DNA of 64,000 bases from Trebouxia sp. TZW2008 (lineage: Eukaryota > Chlorophyta > Trebouxiophyceae > Trebouxiales > Trebouxiaceae). A program made the position numbers and the translations under genes. Positions 11,201-21,828 of the stretch are shown here, piece after piece. A model generated the notes under the pieces. It was not told the origin of the DNA. It saw nothing but the letters and a program-made list of their open reading frames with translations, and ran no database searches. The stretch spans positions 186,001 to 250,000 of the forward strand of contig BDIU01000062.1 in NCBI GenBank assembly GCA_002118135.1, given 5' to 3'. How positions within the stretch are numbered: the stretch's first letter is position 1; each line of letters opens with the position of its first letter.

Positions 11201-14200
11201 CTTGACAACCTGCAACGCCCAGTGTCTCTGTCATCTTTGCAGTGCGTACATGGCGAGCTGCACAGGGTCAGAGCTGTTCGTGGTATCAGCCTTCAGCCGA
11301 GGCACTGTTGGTGATGCTGCCATCTGAAACACCGCTGCCAGCATGATGTTTCAAGCGTGACAGCCGAGCTGAACACTGCAGCATCAACAATGGTAGCACT
11401 GCTGAGGGCCTTTGCCAGGTGAAGCGTCTTGCCCTAGTGCAAAGGCTCTGGGGCAGGCTCTGGCTGTAACACAAACTGTTGAGGCTGCATGGTAGGCAGA
11501 AGAGGACAATTGGTGCCTGCATTAGTACTGTACAGAAAAGGCCTTCAGTAGTGACCACTGCTGCTGCTGCCATCATGAATACCACTGACAGCGTGCTGAT
11601 GCAAGCAGCGCAGTCGGGCTTGAATGACAGCAGGAACAACAATGGTAGCTCTGCTGCAGGCCTTTGCCAGGTGAAGTCCTCTTATCCAGTGCAAAGGCTC
11701 TGAGGCTGCAACACAAATGTTTAAGGCTGCATGGAAGGGAAAAGAAGAAAATTGGTGCCCTGCAACAGCTGTGTATCAAGAGGCCTTCAGAAAACGACCA
11801 CTGTTGCTGCTGCCATCAAGAATCGCACTGCCAGCATGCTGATGCAAGCATGGCAGTGGCATTTGAACAACAATGATGGTAGCCTTGCTGAAGGCCTGTG
11901 TCATAGGACAGCCCTTGATGCCCTGGGGCAAGGGCTGTGGCTATGACGAGCACTGCCCAGCCTGCCAGCACTGCACAGCAGGAGAAGACGAAGATTGGTG
12001 CTCATGACTCTTCATAGCAAAGGCCTTCAGCACAGCAAGCACTATTGCTGCTGTCATCATTACTGCCCCTGCCAGGATATGAACGCAAGTATGGCAGTGC
12101 TAGTCATAATGTCAGCAATAATGACAGCTCTGCTGAGGGCCTTCGCCAGCTGAAAGCTCTCTTGCCCTAGGGCAAGTGCTCTGGGGCAGGCTCTTGCTGT
12201 AACACAAACTGTCAAGGCTACATAGCAAATGAGATTGGAGCTTGCGTTGATTCAGTACAGAGAAGCCTGATCAGCGGAGCCACCATCATTGCATCTGCAT
12301 CTTAAGTATCACCGCCACACTCTAACGCTGGCAGTGAGTCTCCGCACTACACAGCAGGAAAAGAGGAGGAACGGTGATTGCTCTGGTTCCTGCAGGGCAA
12401 AGGCCTTCAGCACAGCAACCACTGTTGCTGCTGCCATGCTGAGTACCACTGCCAGGTTTTGATCAGCGCGCTGGCACTAGTGCTCAACATCACAGCAACC
12501 ATAATGGAAGCTTGCAGAGGGGCTTTTGCGACGAAGAAGCCCTCTTGCCCCAGGGCAAGGGCAAGGCTGTTGGAAACCTGGCCATGGCATTTACAGCCAC
12601 AAGTGGCAAGAACTGGTCAAGGTAGGCAATGATGAGGTGTCTATGTAATTGCAAAGCCAGCTAGACGCATTGCAAGCCACACAAGGAGGAGTGCATTTCA
12701 TCATAACCTTGCCATTGATATGACCATAAAGTCAGCGTGTGCTGACAGCACATTGCTCTGTCACATACGCAAAGGGACTCACTGCTGCAAAAGATACAGA
12801 CCTCTGTAGCCGAGAGATCCACTTACATATCTTACAGGTCAATGGGATTGTCAGCAACTGCCAGACCAGTGTCACCTCAAGTTCTGCTCACGCTCTGTGG
12901 CGCCCCTATGCTAAGTTACTCTTGTGCATGGAAGGCAAGCATTGCGAAGCTAAGTCGGACTATAAAGCGTCATACAACATACTCACTCAGTGTCCCCAGG
13001 TCTCTTGAGCTGCAGATTGCCTGGAAGTGATTCTAGTGGCTCACCAGCACCCAGACTGGCATTGCAAAGTTTTTTTACGCATCCCAAGCTGCAAGTGGCA
13101 AGCCAAGCAGACACTTGCAACAGCCTCTCCAGTGCAGCAGGACACACAGCATCCACTTGTTCACCCTTGCAATCTTTGCTGCACTAATGTGTAAGCAGAG
13201 ATGTGTAAGCTAAGTAGAAGATGATCAATCATACTGCAACACTTTCAGGCTGCAACTAGTGAGAGATAGCAGAATGCTTACATGCCAGAAGGGCAGCGGC
13301 AGCCGTTCTTGCCAAGTCATGACACTTCGTCAATCTGTTATGCATATAGTTGTCAGGCTTTTGGAAACAGTAGACAAAACACACACTGCTTGACTCTTGA
13401 TACAGATAGCAACACTGAATCAGGCAATGCTTACACGCTGCAAGGAGAGTGCCAATCATCAGCGGCACAGCTATGACACCCTTTCAAGCTGTCGAACATG
13501 CATTTGTCAGGCTTCTGGGTCCACCAGACAATGAACCATACACAATGACTCTCCCAGCATGTCCAGCCCATGTCAGATAGCAGCATGCTTTTATGCTGCA
13601 GGGAGAGCGCCAACAATGACTGCCACAGCAACTGGCAGCTTGGTTCTTGAGGCGCCTTTGGCTGAACATGCTGCATGAACACAACCTGTAAGGTCAGGGG
13701 AAAGACGGTCATGCTTACATGCTGCGAGGAGAACGCCAACAATCACTGGCACAGCAATGGCAGCGTCCTTCTTGGAATGACTAAGGCCGCCGCCGGTGCT
13801 TGGGCTTGCAGCAATGCTTGTGACTGGCAGCGTGTTGTTGGTGCTGGTGCCAAACGGCCCGCTGGCCACATCTAGAGAGGCTCCTGTTAATGTGATTGTT
13901 CCTGGGTAGCCTGTCCAGACAAGTACTCAAGAGTCAGCACGGAATTGTATTGCATGGTATTGCATAATTAGCAAAATCTAGAGTGGAGCTGCTTGTGACT
14001 GGCTGCGTGTTGGTGGTGCTGGTGCCTCTCTGAAATTGTCACCCCCAGAGAGGCACTAGTTTGGGTAATTGTTCCTGGGCAGCCTGTACAGACAAGCACA
14101 CAACGATGTGTGAACAACAACAAAGTCAGGCTCCCAGCAGTGACATGCGGATGAGTGTTGTTGGTGCTGGTGCCAAAGGGCCCCTTTGTCACACCCAAAG

Positions 14201-17200
14201 AGGCTCCAGTCAAGGTGATTGTTCCAGGGTAACCTGTGTATTCATCAAGTCTTGACTTTAATATTCTGCGTCTGTTGCAATTCTGTACGCAGCTCTGAGC
14301 AGAATCAGTCAAAGTCATTTATTCACCATCATGACACCTGGCAACAATGACTTATTTTTTGCCTTACTGGGCTTGTGCAAGCAGACAGGACTGTGTGTGG
14401 TGCTGCTTTTGCACAGTGTATGGACATATGCTATAGCAGCTGAGTTTTGACCCACATCCATTAGGCAATACCAGGTCTGAATGTGAGTGCAGATTGCATT
14501 AGCTTAGCACACAAGCACAGCAAGCGAGAGAAGAGGAGACAATTTGCCTGCAGCAGTCAGGGCCTGCAAGACTTTGTTGCTTGTCCCTGGCAAAAGAGAA
14601 GGCAATGCACATGCACTTGGTCTGCTGATGAGAAAAACAAGAGAATTCCCAGCTGCACCAGTCAGGGGTCAAGAAATTGGTTGCTTATTCTGGCACAGAA
14701 GAACTCTGTGCACGTGCAAATTACAAATGAGCCAGCAAAGCTAAAAATGCTGACCTGCAGCAGTCAGGGCCTGCAATGTTTTGTTGCTGGTTCCGGGCGA
14801 CAAAACCTGCAGCTGTGAGTTGGTGGGTGACGTCACCAGCATGTTCACTTGCAGTGGGCCGTCAGAGGAAGCTGCTTGTGACATGTGCCGCCCCTGATGA
14901 GTCAAGACTGAGTCATGGTGACTCAGCAGCTTGCGTGACAGCTTCCTGCTGCCGGCTGAACCAGTGTTGTTGAAGCTCTGAATGCTGACAAACATTGCAC
15001 CGTACTGTTGTAGAACCTGCATCATGCACACACAAACAGCGATCAATTGGCAGTCAGGCATGAACTCAGAACAAGAACAGAAGGCGTGGCTGAAAAGCCC
15101 TTCTGTCAGGCAAATTGATGGATATTGGTGTTGGCAGGCGCCAACTTGCATCAGTTGGAGTCGCAGATCTGCACGAATTGAAGCATGTGCTGAATTGAAT
15201 GGCAAGTGCAAGACAGCAGCAACACAGTGTGAGACAAGTCTTTCACAGGCAACAGCAACACAGCTTGCAGCAACACATTTTGCGACCAGATTATAGTAGA
15301 CAACAGTAAGACAGCTCGAGATGAGTTGTTAAATGACAGGACCAATAGGGCTGCACGTCTCAGTGGGGCAAAAGCCTTGGCAATGGCTATGCCTAGCCAG
15401 CACTGGATTGGCATAAATTGCAGGCTGACTACTCACATCCTTTGAAACAGCTTTGCACTCTGCTGAGAGCAGCAACATTCCCAAAATAGGACTTGGGGGA
15501 AACAGTATGGATGGGCCATCTGACAATCAGCAGCGGTTGACGACAGCGCTCACAGGGATGTACGTCTCAGCAGGGCAAAAGCCTTGTCAATGGCTGGGCA
15601 TAGCCAGCACTTGGTCAGCACACACTGCCTGCTGAGTATGCCAAGCTCTTGACATAACTTTGCATTCTGCTGAGAGCAGCAACAGCCCTAAAACAACACT
15701 TGAGGAGAACAACAACACAGCTTGAGATGGGCATTTGACAACCAGCAGCAACGCAGCTGCAGAGCAGCAGTTGACAGACAAGACCAATGGGGATATACGT
15801 CTCCCCAGGGCAAAGGCTAAGTCAACGGCTGTGCATAGCTAGCACTGGATCAGCACACACTGCCTGCTGGGTATGCACAGCTTCGACACAGCTCCATATT
15901 CTGCTGAGAGCAGCAAAAGTCCTGTCAGCAAGCTGACGTCGCAAACTAGCAAGCTCAGGCAGTTGTTTCCTTAGTTAGCAGCCATGCAAAAGACAGCCTT
16001 TCTGCTCTCAGAAATGCGGAAGACTTGAAACCAGAGATTGTGAGAATGTAGAACTGTGTAACAGCTGCTACAGTGCCGAGGGATGGCAGCTCATCAAGGG
16101 CAGCAGGCCAGGGCAGTTACCTTTGGGTTCACAAGCAATAGACATATTTGGCAATGATCAGACCGACAGGACCACCCAGTGCATTATGGCAGATCTTGAT
16201 GTTTGAGATTGCTGACCTGTGTGGCAGCTGCGGTCATTGCCAAACGGTGGCGGCGGCTGAAGGGCAGCAAATTGGGGCAATCCACCTCTAGGCTCATCAG
16301 CAAAGAGCTGTAGGCACTAGTTTAGGCAGCAAATAACAGGACAAGAAAAAGAGACAAGAATCAATACAAGGCAAGGACACACTGCTAACCTGTGTGGCAG
16401 CAGCGGTCAATGCCAAGCGGTGTCGCCGACTGAAGGGCAGCAAGTCGGGGCAATCCACCTCTAGGCTCATCAGCAAGGAGCTGTATGCAGCGGTTGAGGA
16501 GTTACTGGGCGGCATAACTTCAATGGATGGGAGGCTGCTGTTGGCCACCGTACCAACCACAGATGTGTTCAGCACATCGACTTGCACATTGAATCCTGCA
16601 TATGTCAGCTGCAAGTGAGCTCCACATGATATCGAGTCAGTGTTGGATACATCACTTCCAATGAACCCTGAAATGACATGAAAATGTGTCCAGTACGTAA
16701 TGGATGTGAGGGTGCTGCCGACAATTGAAGTAAGTTCAACATTCAGTAAGTTCAACCCATCAAACTAAACATTGAACCCTCCAAATCAGTGTCAGCGTTC
16801 CATCTCCAGCATTCCAACTTGAGAATCAAATTCCCCACAGCAGTGCTGGCATTGGCTGCCAGCAGTTGCAATTGAGCTTTTCAAACATGGCGGCGTATAC
16901 CTGACTGGTTCATGAGCTGGGCATACTGAGTAGGAGCTGCGCTGGCGACTCTCAGCATGCTGGTCACAAAAGCCTGGTAGCTTGGCTCCTCATTGCTCAC
17001 CCACAACCTGTTCAAAATCGCATGTCATGTGGTCAGTTGCTGTAATAAACAGCCGTGAAATGACAGATTTTGTGAGCAGACTGATGTCTTGGAAAAACAT
17101 GAAACCTATCAGCTGGCCTGAATTGTATGTGTGACTTGATTGCATGCAAATCAGTCAGAGTTGGACAGCAGGGCATGTGTATGCATCCAGCATCTGGTGG

Positions 17201-20200
17201 CAAGGTGGAATATCACTGCAATGCCAGGACCCTGACATGGCACGTCAACACTTATGCTTGCATGCATATGACGGTGTGGCTGCATGCAAAGGGGCTGTGT
17301 ACGTCACAGCTTTGTTTGGCATGCCTGCGCGCAAGGAATTTTGAGGCTATGAGGTATGTCTGACCTGTTGTGGAAATCCACAGAGGAAATCATGCTGACA
17401 TTGGAACTGGCTGTCATGTTCAGCATTTCCACTTGAACACCCATGTTCCACATGATGGCTTTCACAGCATACCTGCAATCGGCACGAGCCACATCACACA
17501 GTCAGCAATTAACAAATTGACAATGTCAAGCAGGATTGTGACTTGAACGCCCATGTTTGACGGTAGAGCTTTCACAGCATACCTGCAACCATTGTGAGCC
17601 ACATCACGCAGTCAGAATGAAGCATTATGTAAATGTAAAGCAGCATCGTGCTTGGACATCCATGTTCCACACTAGGCTTTCTTGACATACCTGCATCCAT
17701 CACAAGTTACACAATGCAGCCAGGTGTCAGCACTACATCAGGATACAGGGTTATGAGTGCTGCAGTCAGGTGTAATGCAGTGTGCTGTAATGACATACTG
17801 TAGAATAATTTAATGCATTTGTCACTGAGCATGTTGCAGACGATCTGTTAGCCTGTCATGACAGTGCTAGGCAGCCCATCCGCACCACAAGAGTAGAGCT
17901 TATGACAGAAGTCATTGTGGCTTACGCAGACGCCTGTTGCCTGACATGTGAACAGACTGTCAGTCTCACAGCATGTTTCCCACATGCAGCGCACTGTAGC
18001 ATGCTGAAAGCAAGAATAGCAGCCAAGCAGGTACTGCAGGCTGCTGATTTATTGTCCCCCTGACGCTAATGAAGATATTGACCCTGCCCTTGAGCACAGT
18101 GAGGACTGCATCGACCTCAATGGTACAATCATCTGCCTTAGCTGGCGGTTCGACAGACTGTGCATTGTGACGCAGCAGATTGAAATTGTTGAGGAAAGAC
18201 TTGTATGAAATCGAGTTGTACAAATATTACTTCAACAAGATCAGTCTGCTGCGTCGCAATGCACAGTCTGCCAAGCCCTCAGCTGAGTCAGGTGATTGCG
18301 CCATGGAGATCATTGCAGTTCTCACTGTGCTCAAGGGCAGGGTCGATGTCCTCATGTATGACACGGGGACCAACACACTCCCTAGTCTGCTCAGCAAGCA
18401 GTGCACGGTTGCCCAATTTACAGAGTAGACTCGAAATGTTTCAAGGAGTGCAGGACAAGGGCAAGATATGCAGCAAAGAGGGCGGAGGCGTTGACTTGAA
18501 CAAACTCTTTGCTCAGGTCAGCCTCTCACCTGCCGCGTTTCTTTGTGCATAGACACAGTCATTGGACTGCATAGATCCAGTCACTGATTCAACAACAGTG
18601 CAGTATCATTTCCAATACTGGCAAGCATTAGCAAATGACAAACAGCACGAGCAGTGTGACGTGCTGAAGAAGTGCTACAGCATGCTTGCCTGTGAGCAAT
18701 TGCCAGTTGCAGTGATGGCGTCAAGCTTTGGTTACTGGCTGAGATAGTGCGCACAGGCACATCCACCACCGTGTAATTGGCCTGAGCCTGAGGAAACGAT
18801 GAGTCTGCTGTGACACCTCCAACAAAGAAAGGCGTCGTGAGGTCAATGAATCTAGCCTGGCCTGAGGGCAGGGGCGGTGGGAGCTGCCCTGGTCCAGGCA
18901 TGGGGCCCTGCCCTGGCCCAGGCATTGGGCCCTGCGCTGGCAACTGCCCTGAGCCCTGACTTTCATTCTGCCCTGGCGCCGTCTGTGAAGGGCCGACTGG
19001 GCTCTGCCCTGAGCCCTGCCCTGGGCTAAGGGGTCCTGGGCCTGAGATGGGGGCTAAACCAGGGACAGCTGTTGGGGCCCCAGCTGGGGCATGGCGCATG
19101 GATGTCTGCCCGATTGTCCAGTCAATCAGTTGCATGGATACATTTTGGCCTGCACCCATAGCTGCAAATCAGGACGATTGCCAACTGCTGCTGCTCAGAG
19201 CAGAGAGATTGTATCTCCATGTAGTGATTCAATTGCAGGCACACATTTGACTGGTGCATTATGCTGTGGCTGTGAAGCTTGGAGGATCTGAACAGTGCAG
19301 CAACGCCTTTGTTACAGTAGCTGTCATCAGACTGTGAACTTGCAGACGCTCTATAAGCAGCGCTGCCGCTGTTGCAATGCAGGGTAACTTTTTTGCCATC
19401 ATGCAAGAGACATCACACAATGTTAAACATCAGATGTGAGTGATCATTCCAATGCTTGTACGCACAGTGGGATTTTGATGTCTGCTGCAAACTCATGCTA
19501 TGAATATGACCACTACATGTTTGCAAAGCTTGTCTATGCAATGACTCACAACCTCAAGCAATGCTTTTGCTTTGCTGAGAACACCCAACTTTCTCAACCG
19601 TCAACAGCAGCATGGACAACCAAGGACTAAGACCAGCAGAGGTGGAAGGAGCTTGCAACTCAAAGTCCAAGGCTTGATACTCTTGACTGTATAAGGACAT
19701 ACCCACAGCAGAAGGTGAGATGCTTTCCACAGCATGCTGCAAGTACAGCACTTCAAGGGCGCAGCATTTGTTGGCCAGCAGGATTGGCAGCTGTGACTCC
19801 CACACTGAAAATTGGGTGTTGACCATGACAGTGTCGCTGCTCACTTGCCGCATCAAGGTGACATTCCCAATGGTGGAATTTGGCGGCAACACTGACTGTA
19901 AGGCATTTGTGATCAGGACCTGCAGATTGACATAAGTCAAGAAGGCACATGCTCTTGGTTCAGCTTGTGCAAGGTCTGATCAACCTATTGATGCGATGGT
20001 GAATTCAGGCAACAGTGCATGCTAGGTTGAGCTGAAATTTGCAAGAAACTGCTCAAGCTTACACTTGCATGTGCGCAGTGAGCTGTGAGCTCATACTTGC
20101 AAGAACCTGCGCAAACTTGCACTTGCGTGTGCTTGGTTGGGTATCAAGACAAGCAGCTCCAGCGTGAGGCATGCAGCAGCTCACCTGAGAAGCCTGATTG

Positions 20201-20629
20201 AAAGGCACAACAAAGGGGCACGTCACTTGCAGCTGAACAGCACCAGGAATCTGCGTGTTTGACACAAGGGTGTCAGTTGACAGGGTTGCATGAGGTTAAA
20301 ACAAGACCTTCAGCAGCCCCTAAAGCCCTACCAGGATGTCACCAGGCCCTGCCTGAAGAGAGATGCTGAGTGCTGGTGCTGGTGCAGGAGCTGCTGCTGT
20401 TGACTGCAAGAGACCCCGAGCTGGGACTCTGCTCAGGAGGTCGGCATCTGTGTCTTGTCCTGTGTTTGCGCGGACTGCCGTTCAGACTTGAGCACAGAGG
20501 TTGTCTTGCTGTTAATTTCCCAACAAGTCAGGTCGGTTGCCGAACAGTCTCACCTGAGACTTGCGCCGCATACCCAGCCAGACAGCAGAGCAGCCAGAAT
20601 GTGGTAAGCTGTTGCAGCAACGACGCCAT
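5045..20629 (-). CDS. receptor-like transmembrane pseudokinase, ~21 exons
   Basis: A single-pass membrane protein. Exons: 20629-20554, 20459-20332, 20250-20185, 19919-19703, 19149-18736, one unresolved near 18120, 17472-17365, 17007-16901, 16667-16390, 15016-14755, 13910-13719, 11079-10888, 10769-10614, 10001-9895, 9312-9217, 8800-8608, 7599-7484, 7120-6926, 6601-6320, 6018-5882, 5405-5045. All joins except the unresolved exon keep phase. The first exon encodes a signal peptide (MASLLQQLTTFWLLCC). An N-glycosylation-rich ectodomain with a Pro/Gly-rich linker follows. The transmembrane helix is split between two exons (AVPVIVGVLLAA, then VAGLAMFL followed by RRRRQR). The kinase N-lobe keeps the lysine (VVLK) and a helix-C-like glutamate. 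HRD reads HCS and DFG reads ACG, so catalysis is unlikely. APE (PPE) and DMWALGVIAFE are kept. The tail is an 11-residue repeat. Its ligand and pathway are unknown. Confidence 0.8.
6135..6174. repeat. (AGCAC)n pentanucleotide microsatellite
   Basis: Eight uninterrupted AGCAC units in the intron between the last two kinase C-lobe exons of the pseudokinase gene. Confidence 0.9.
7033..7290 (-). repeat. tandem copy of the start of the HCS exon (pseudokinase)
   Basis: The exon start at 7120 (VATLYNLCKALQ then the HARG and HCS region) is repeated about 170 bases upstream on the minus strand, around 7288-7200. There the equivalent reads VQLCTTCAKLYNCTMLG-like only after frame slips, so that copy is decayed. 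Confidence 0.7.
7484..7790 (-). repeat. tandem copy of the kinase hinge exon
   Basis: The hinge exon (7599-7484, with CPPCIVMQPP) has a diverged relative at about 7690-7780. The CAGACGTGGG acceptor context and the CPPC block recur there, then the frame is lost. Confidence 0.6.
8325..8600. repeat. GGGCA-rich minisatellite
   Basis: Long runs of GGGCA, GGGCAGAGCA and related words at 8325-8462 and again at 8570-8600, on both sides of a duplicated kinase exon. Long open frames here are by-products of the period-5 composition. Confidence 0.85.
8466..8705 (-). repeat. duplicated kinase N-lobe exon end (Lys-containing)
   Basis: The true exon (8800-8608) ends VVLKMYALTSDFIREKELL and then CPH with a GTAAGC donor. 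A second copy at about 8555-8466 reads VVLKMYALSPAFIQEKELL and is still open, but its donor has become AAAATGC, so it cannot splice at the same point. Confidence 0.8.
10003..10258. repeat. CACAGCATGC-type minisatellite
   Basis: Five or so imperfect units of about 45-55 bases built on CACAGCATGCTAAGCATGG. They sit directly upstream of the acceptor of exon 10001-9895 of the pseudokinase gene. Confidence 0.8.
11290..12610 (-). repeat. diverged tandem copies of the second half-transmembrane exon
   Basis: About four copies, 230-330 bases apart, resemble the exon at 11079-10888 and its flank. Examples are around 11745 and 11505 (APIFFFSLPCSL, APIVLFCLPCSL) and around 11985 (APIFVFSCCAVLAGWAVLV). 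Stops and frame slips interrupt most of them. The copy near 11985-11940 keeps the CAG acceptor followed by a hydrophobic reading frame. Confidence 0.65.
13256..13760 (-). repeat. four tandem copies of the first half-transmembrane exon end
   Basis: The true exon end (AVPVIVGVLLAA, donor GTAAGC at 13718) is followed in the intron by three copies about 145 bases apart. These read AVAVIVGALPAA near 13600, VPLMIGTLLAA near 13440, and a short ALLA end near 13285. The second copy has lost its donor (AAAAGC); the third and fourth keep GTAAGC. Confidence 0.8.
13840..14255 (-). repeat. three copies of the GTSTNNT exon start
   Basis: PGTITLTGASL and GPFGTSTNNT are encoded by the true exon starting at 13910, and again by a copy starting at about 14230. 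A frame-broken copy starts near 14080. The upstream copies keep CAG acceptors in the same phase. Confidence 0.8.
14545..14830 (-). repeat. three copies of the LQALTAAG exon end
   Basis: The end of exon 15016-14755 (TSNKTLQALTAAG) recurs at about 103-bp steps near 14650 and 14550 in the downstream intron. The last copy still reads TSNKVLQALTAAG; the middle one is frame-shifted. Confidence 0.75.
15190..15935. repeat. ~235-bp tandem repeat, three units plus a partial
   Basis: Units begin near 15340, 15550 and 15785. They share TACGTCTC, GGGCAAAAGCC, a CAGCACTGGATCAGCACAC-like block and TTCTGCTGAGAGCAGCAA. They fill most of the intron between exons 16390 and 15016 of the pseudokinase gene. No convincing exon is seen in the unit. 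Confidence 0.8.
16215..16490 (-). repeat. near-identical copy of the 3' third of the ectodomain exon
   Basis: The end of exon 16667-16390 (SLEVDCPDLLPFSRRHRLAL then TAAATQ) is repeated about 173 bases downstream at 16313-16218 (SLEVDCPNLLPFSRRHRLAM then TAAATQ). The copy is open, keeps a CAG|GTCAGC donor and is about 90% identical by eye. Confidence 0.85.
17440..17705 (-). repeat. three copies of the YAVKA exon start
   Basis: The exon starting at 17472 (YAVKAIMWNMGVQVEM) has decayed relatives starting near 17583 (YAVKALPSNMGVQV) and near 17693 (YVKKA, then a stop). Each is preceded by a CAG acceptor, at about 110-bp spacing. Confidence 0.8.
18060..18375. repeat. inverted duplication, both arms open in opposite directions
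   Basis: The left arm (about 18200-18065, minus strand) encodes LLRHNAQS, then AVLTVLKGRVNIFI. The right arm (about 18235-18375, plus strand) encodes LLRRNAQS, then AVLTVLKGRVDVLM. Arms are about 140 bp and about 80% identical by eye, with a spacer of roughly 35 bp. The minus-strand arm may belong to the one unresolved exon of the pseudokinase gene. Confidence 0.8.
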
Positions 20630-21150
20630 TTGGCTGACAGTGCAAAGTGCCCAGGCTTCAGAGTACTGTGAGCCGGCTCACCGCGCTCGTGACACCGAGG
20701 ACAGTACACAGGCGTAGTTTCCCTGCCCGCGTGCAAGTTGCAGAGTGCGCAAGGAAGCACGCAAGAGCAGTTGATTGATTGTAGCGGGACCCCGTCGCGT
20801 CTGTACAGAACAGTCTCCCGAGTGCGGCGTTATTGGCTCGTGCTACAGCTTGACCTAACCGATTGCAGGCAAGACACCGTGGAGCTTGAGCACACTGTGC
20901 CCAGGACACAGGTCGCACGAACTGTCGCACACGTGCAGACGTTGCAAAGCTGGCAATGAAACCGCTAAGTCAGTTGCTACGACAGCGTACAACGCTACCA
21001 TGAGAGGCAATCAAATGGCGCGAAGATGAAACTCAAACCCCCCACGTGAGCTTAAATCGTTCACGAATTGACTCATGACTAAACGTTGCTGAGTGCGAAC
21101 GATGCCTTGCCCCCTCGACAGAGGTCACCAATGTAGCTGTTCAGGAAGAT
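20630..21150 (-). promoter_or_regulatory. CpG-rich 5' region of pseudokinase gene
   Basis: CpG dinucleotides are frequent here and rare in the gene bodies on both sides. The patch runs from inside the first two exons (about 20400) to about 21150. Transcription start and regulatory sites were not located. Confidence 0.5.
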
Positions 21151-21828
21151 AGATCGGCAGAAAGGTTGTGGCTGCATGGCGTCAGCCTCAAGCATTGGGC
21201 TCTATCTGACAGCATGAGACACGTCGCACTGTCAGAGCAAAGCTCTGCATGCAAGCGTTACAGGTGCTTACGCTACATTACTGGCAACTCCTTGTACAAT
21301 AGCTGCAGCTGACTGGGTTATCAACGAGGAAAGAGAAATTGTTGCTTTCGAACAAAGATGCACAGTGAACTGCGCCTGCAGGAGTCTGCAACAGAAATTC
21401 AATCACAGTGTGAGGAGGACACAGCTAATCTTGATCAGTGTGAAGTAATCTGTACTAAAGCAGAATTGATGGTGGCAATGCACATATGCTTGACACCAGC
21501 TGTAGCAAAAACGCAGTCAAAGCCCACATGCTGCTTGATCTTGCTGCACCACATACAGCTGCCATCAGACGCAAGATGCAACATCCTGTATGCTGTACAG
21601 ACATCACAAACACATCTACAAGAGCAGTGGCTACAATATTGAGGCACTCTCTAATCCACCTAGGTATCAACAAAGTCAACAGACAATCAGATGAATGCCT
21701 CCAAGCTTGTGTTATGAGGTCATGTGTTCAAGCAACAGGCATCATAAAGCTAGCCTGTAAGGTGGGGAACACTATTTTCTTGAAAACGCCCATGGCTATG
21801 TTTGGCTTCTCGAGCAGCATGCATGGCT
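21151..21828. other. intergenic / 3' region
   Basis: Lies between the pseudokinase promoter and the end of the secreted-protein gene, both on the minus strand. Short frames exist on both strands (for example 21358-21445 plus, acidic), without support from motifs or splice pattern. Confidence 0.4.

Noticed and set aside
20370..20717. Plus-strand frame of 115 codons in a CpG-rich region
   Set aside because: Antisense to the signal-peptide exon and second exon of the pseudokinase gene, which join in phase.
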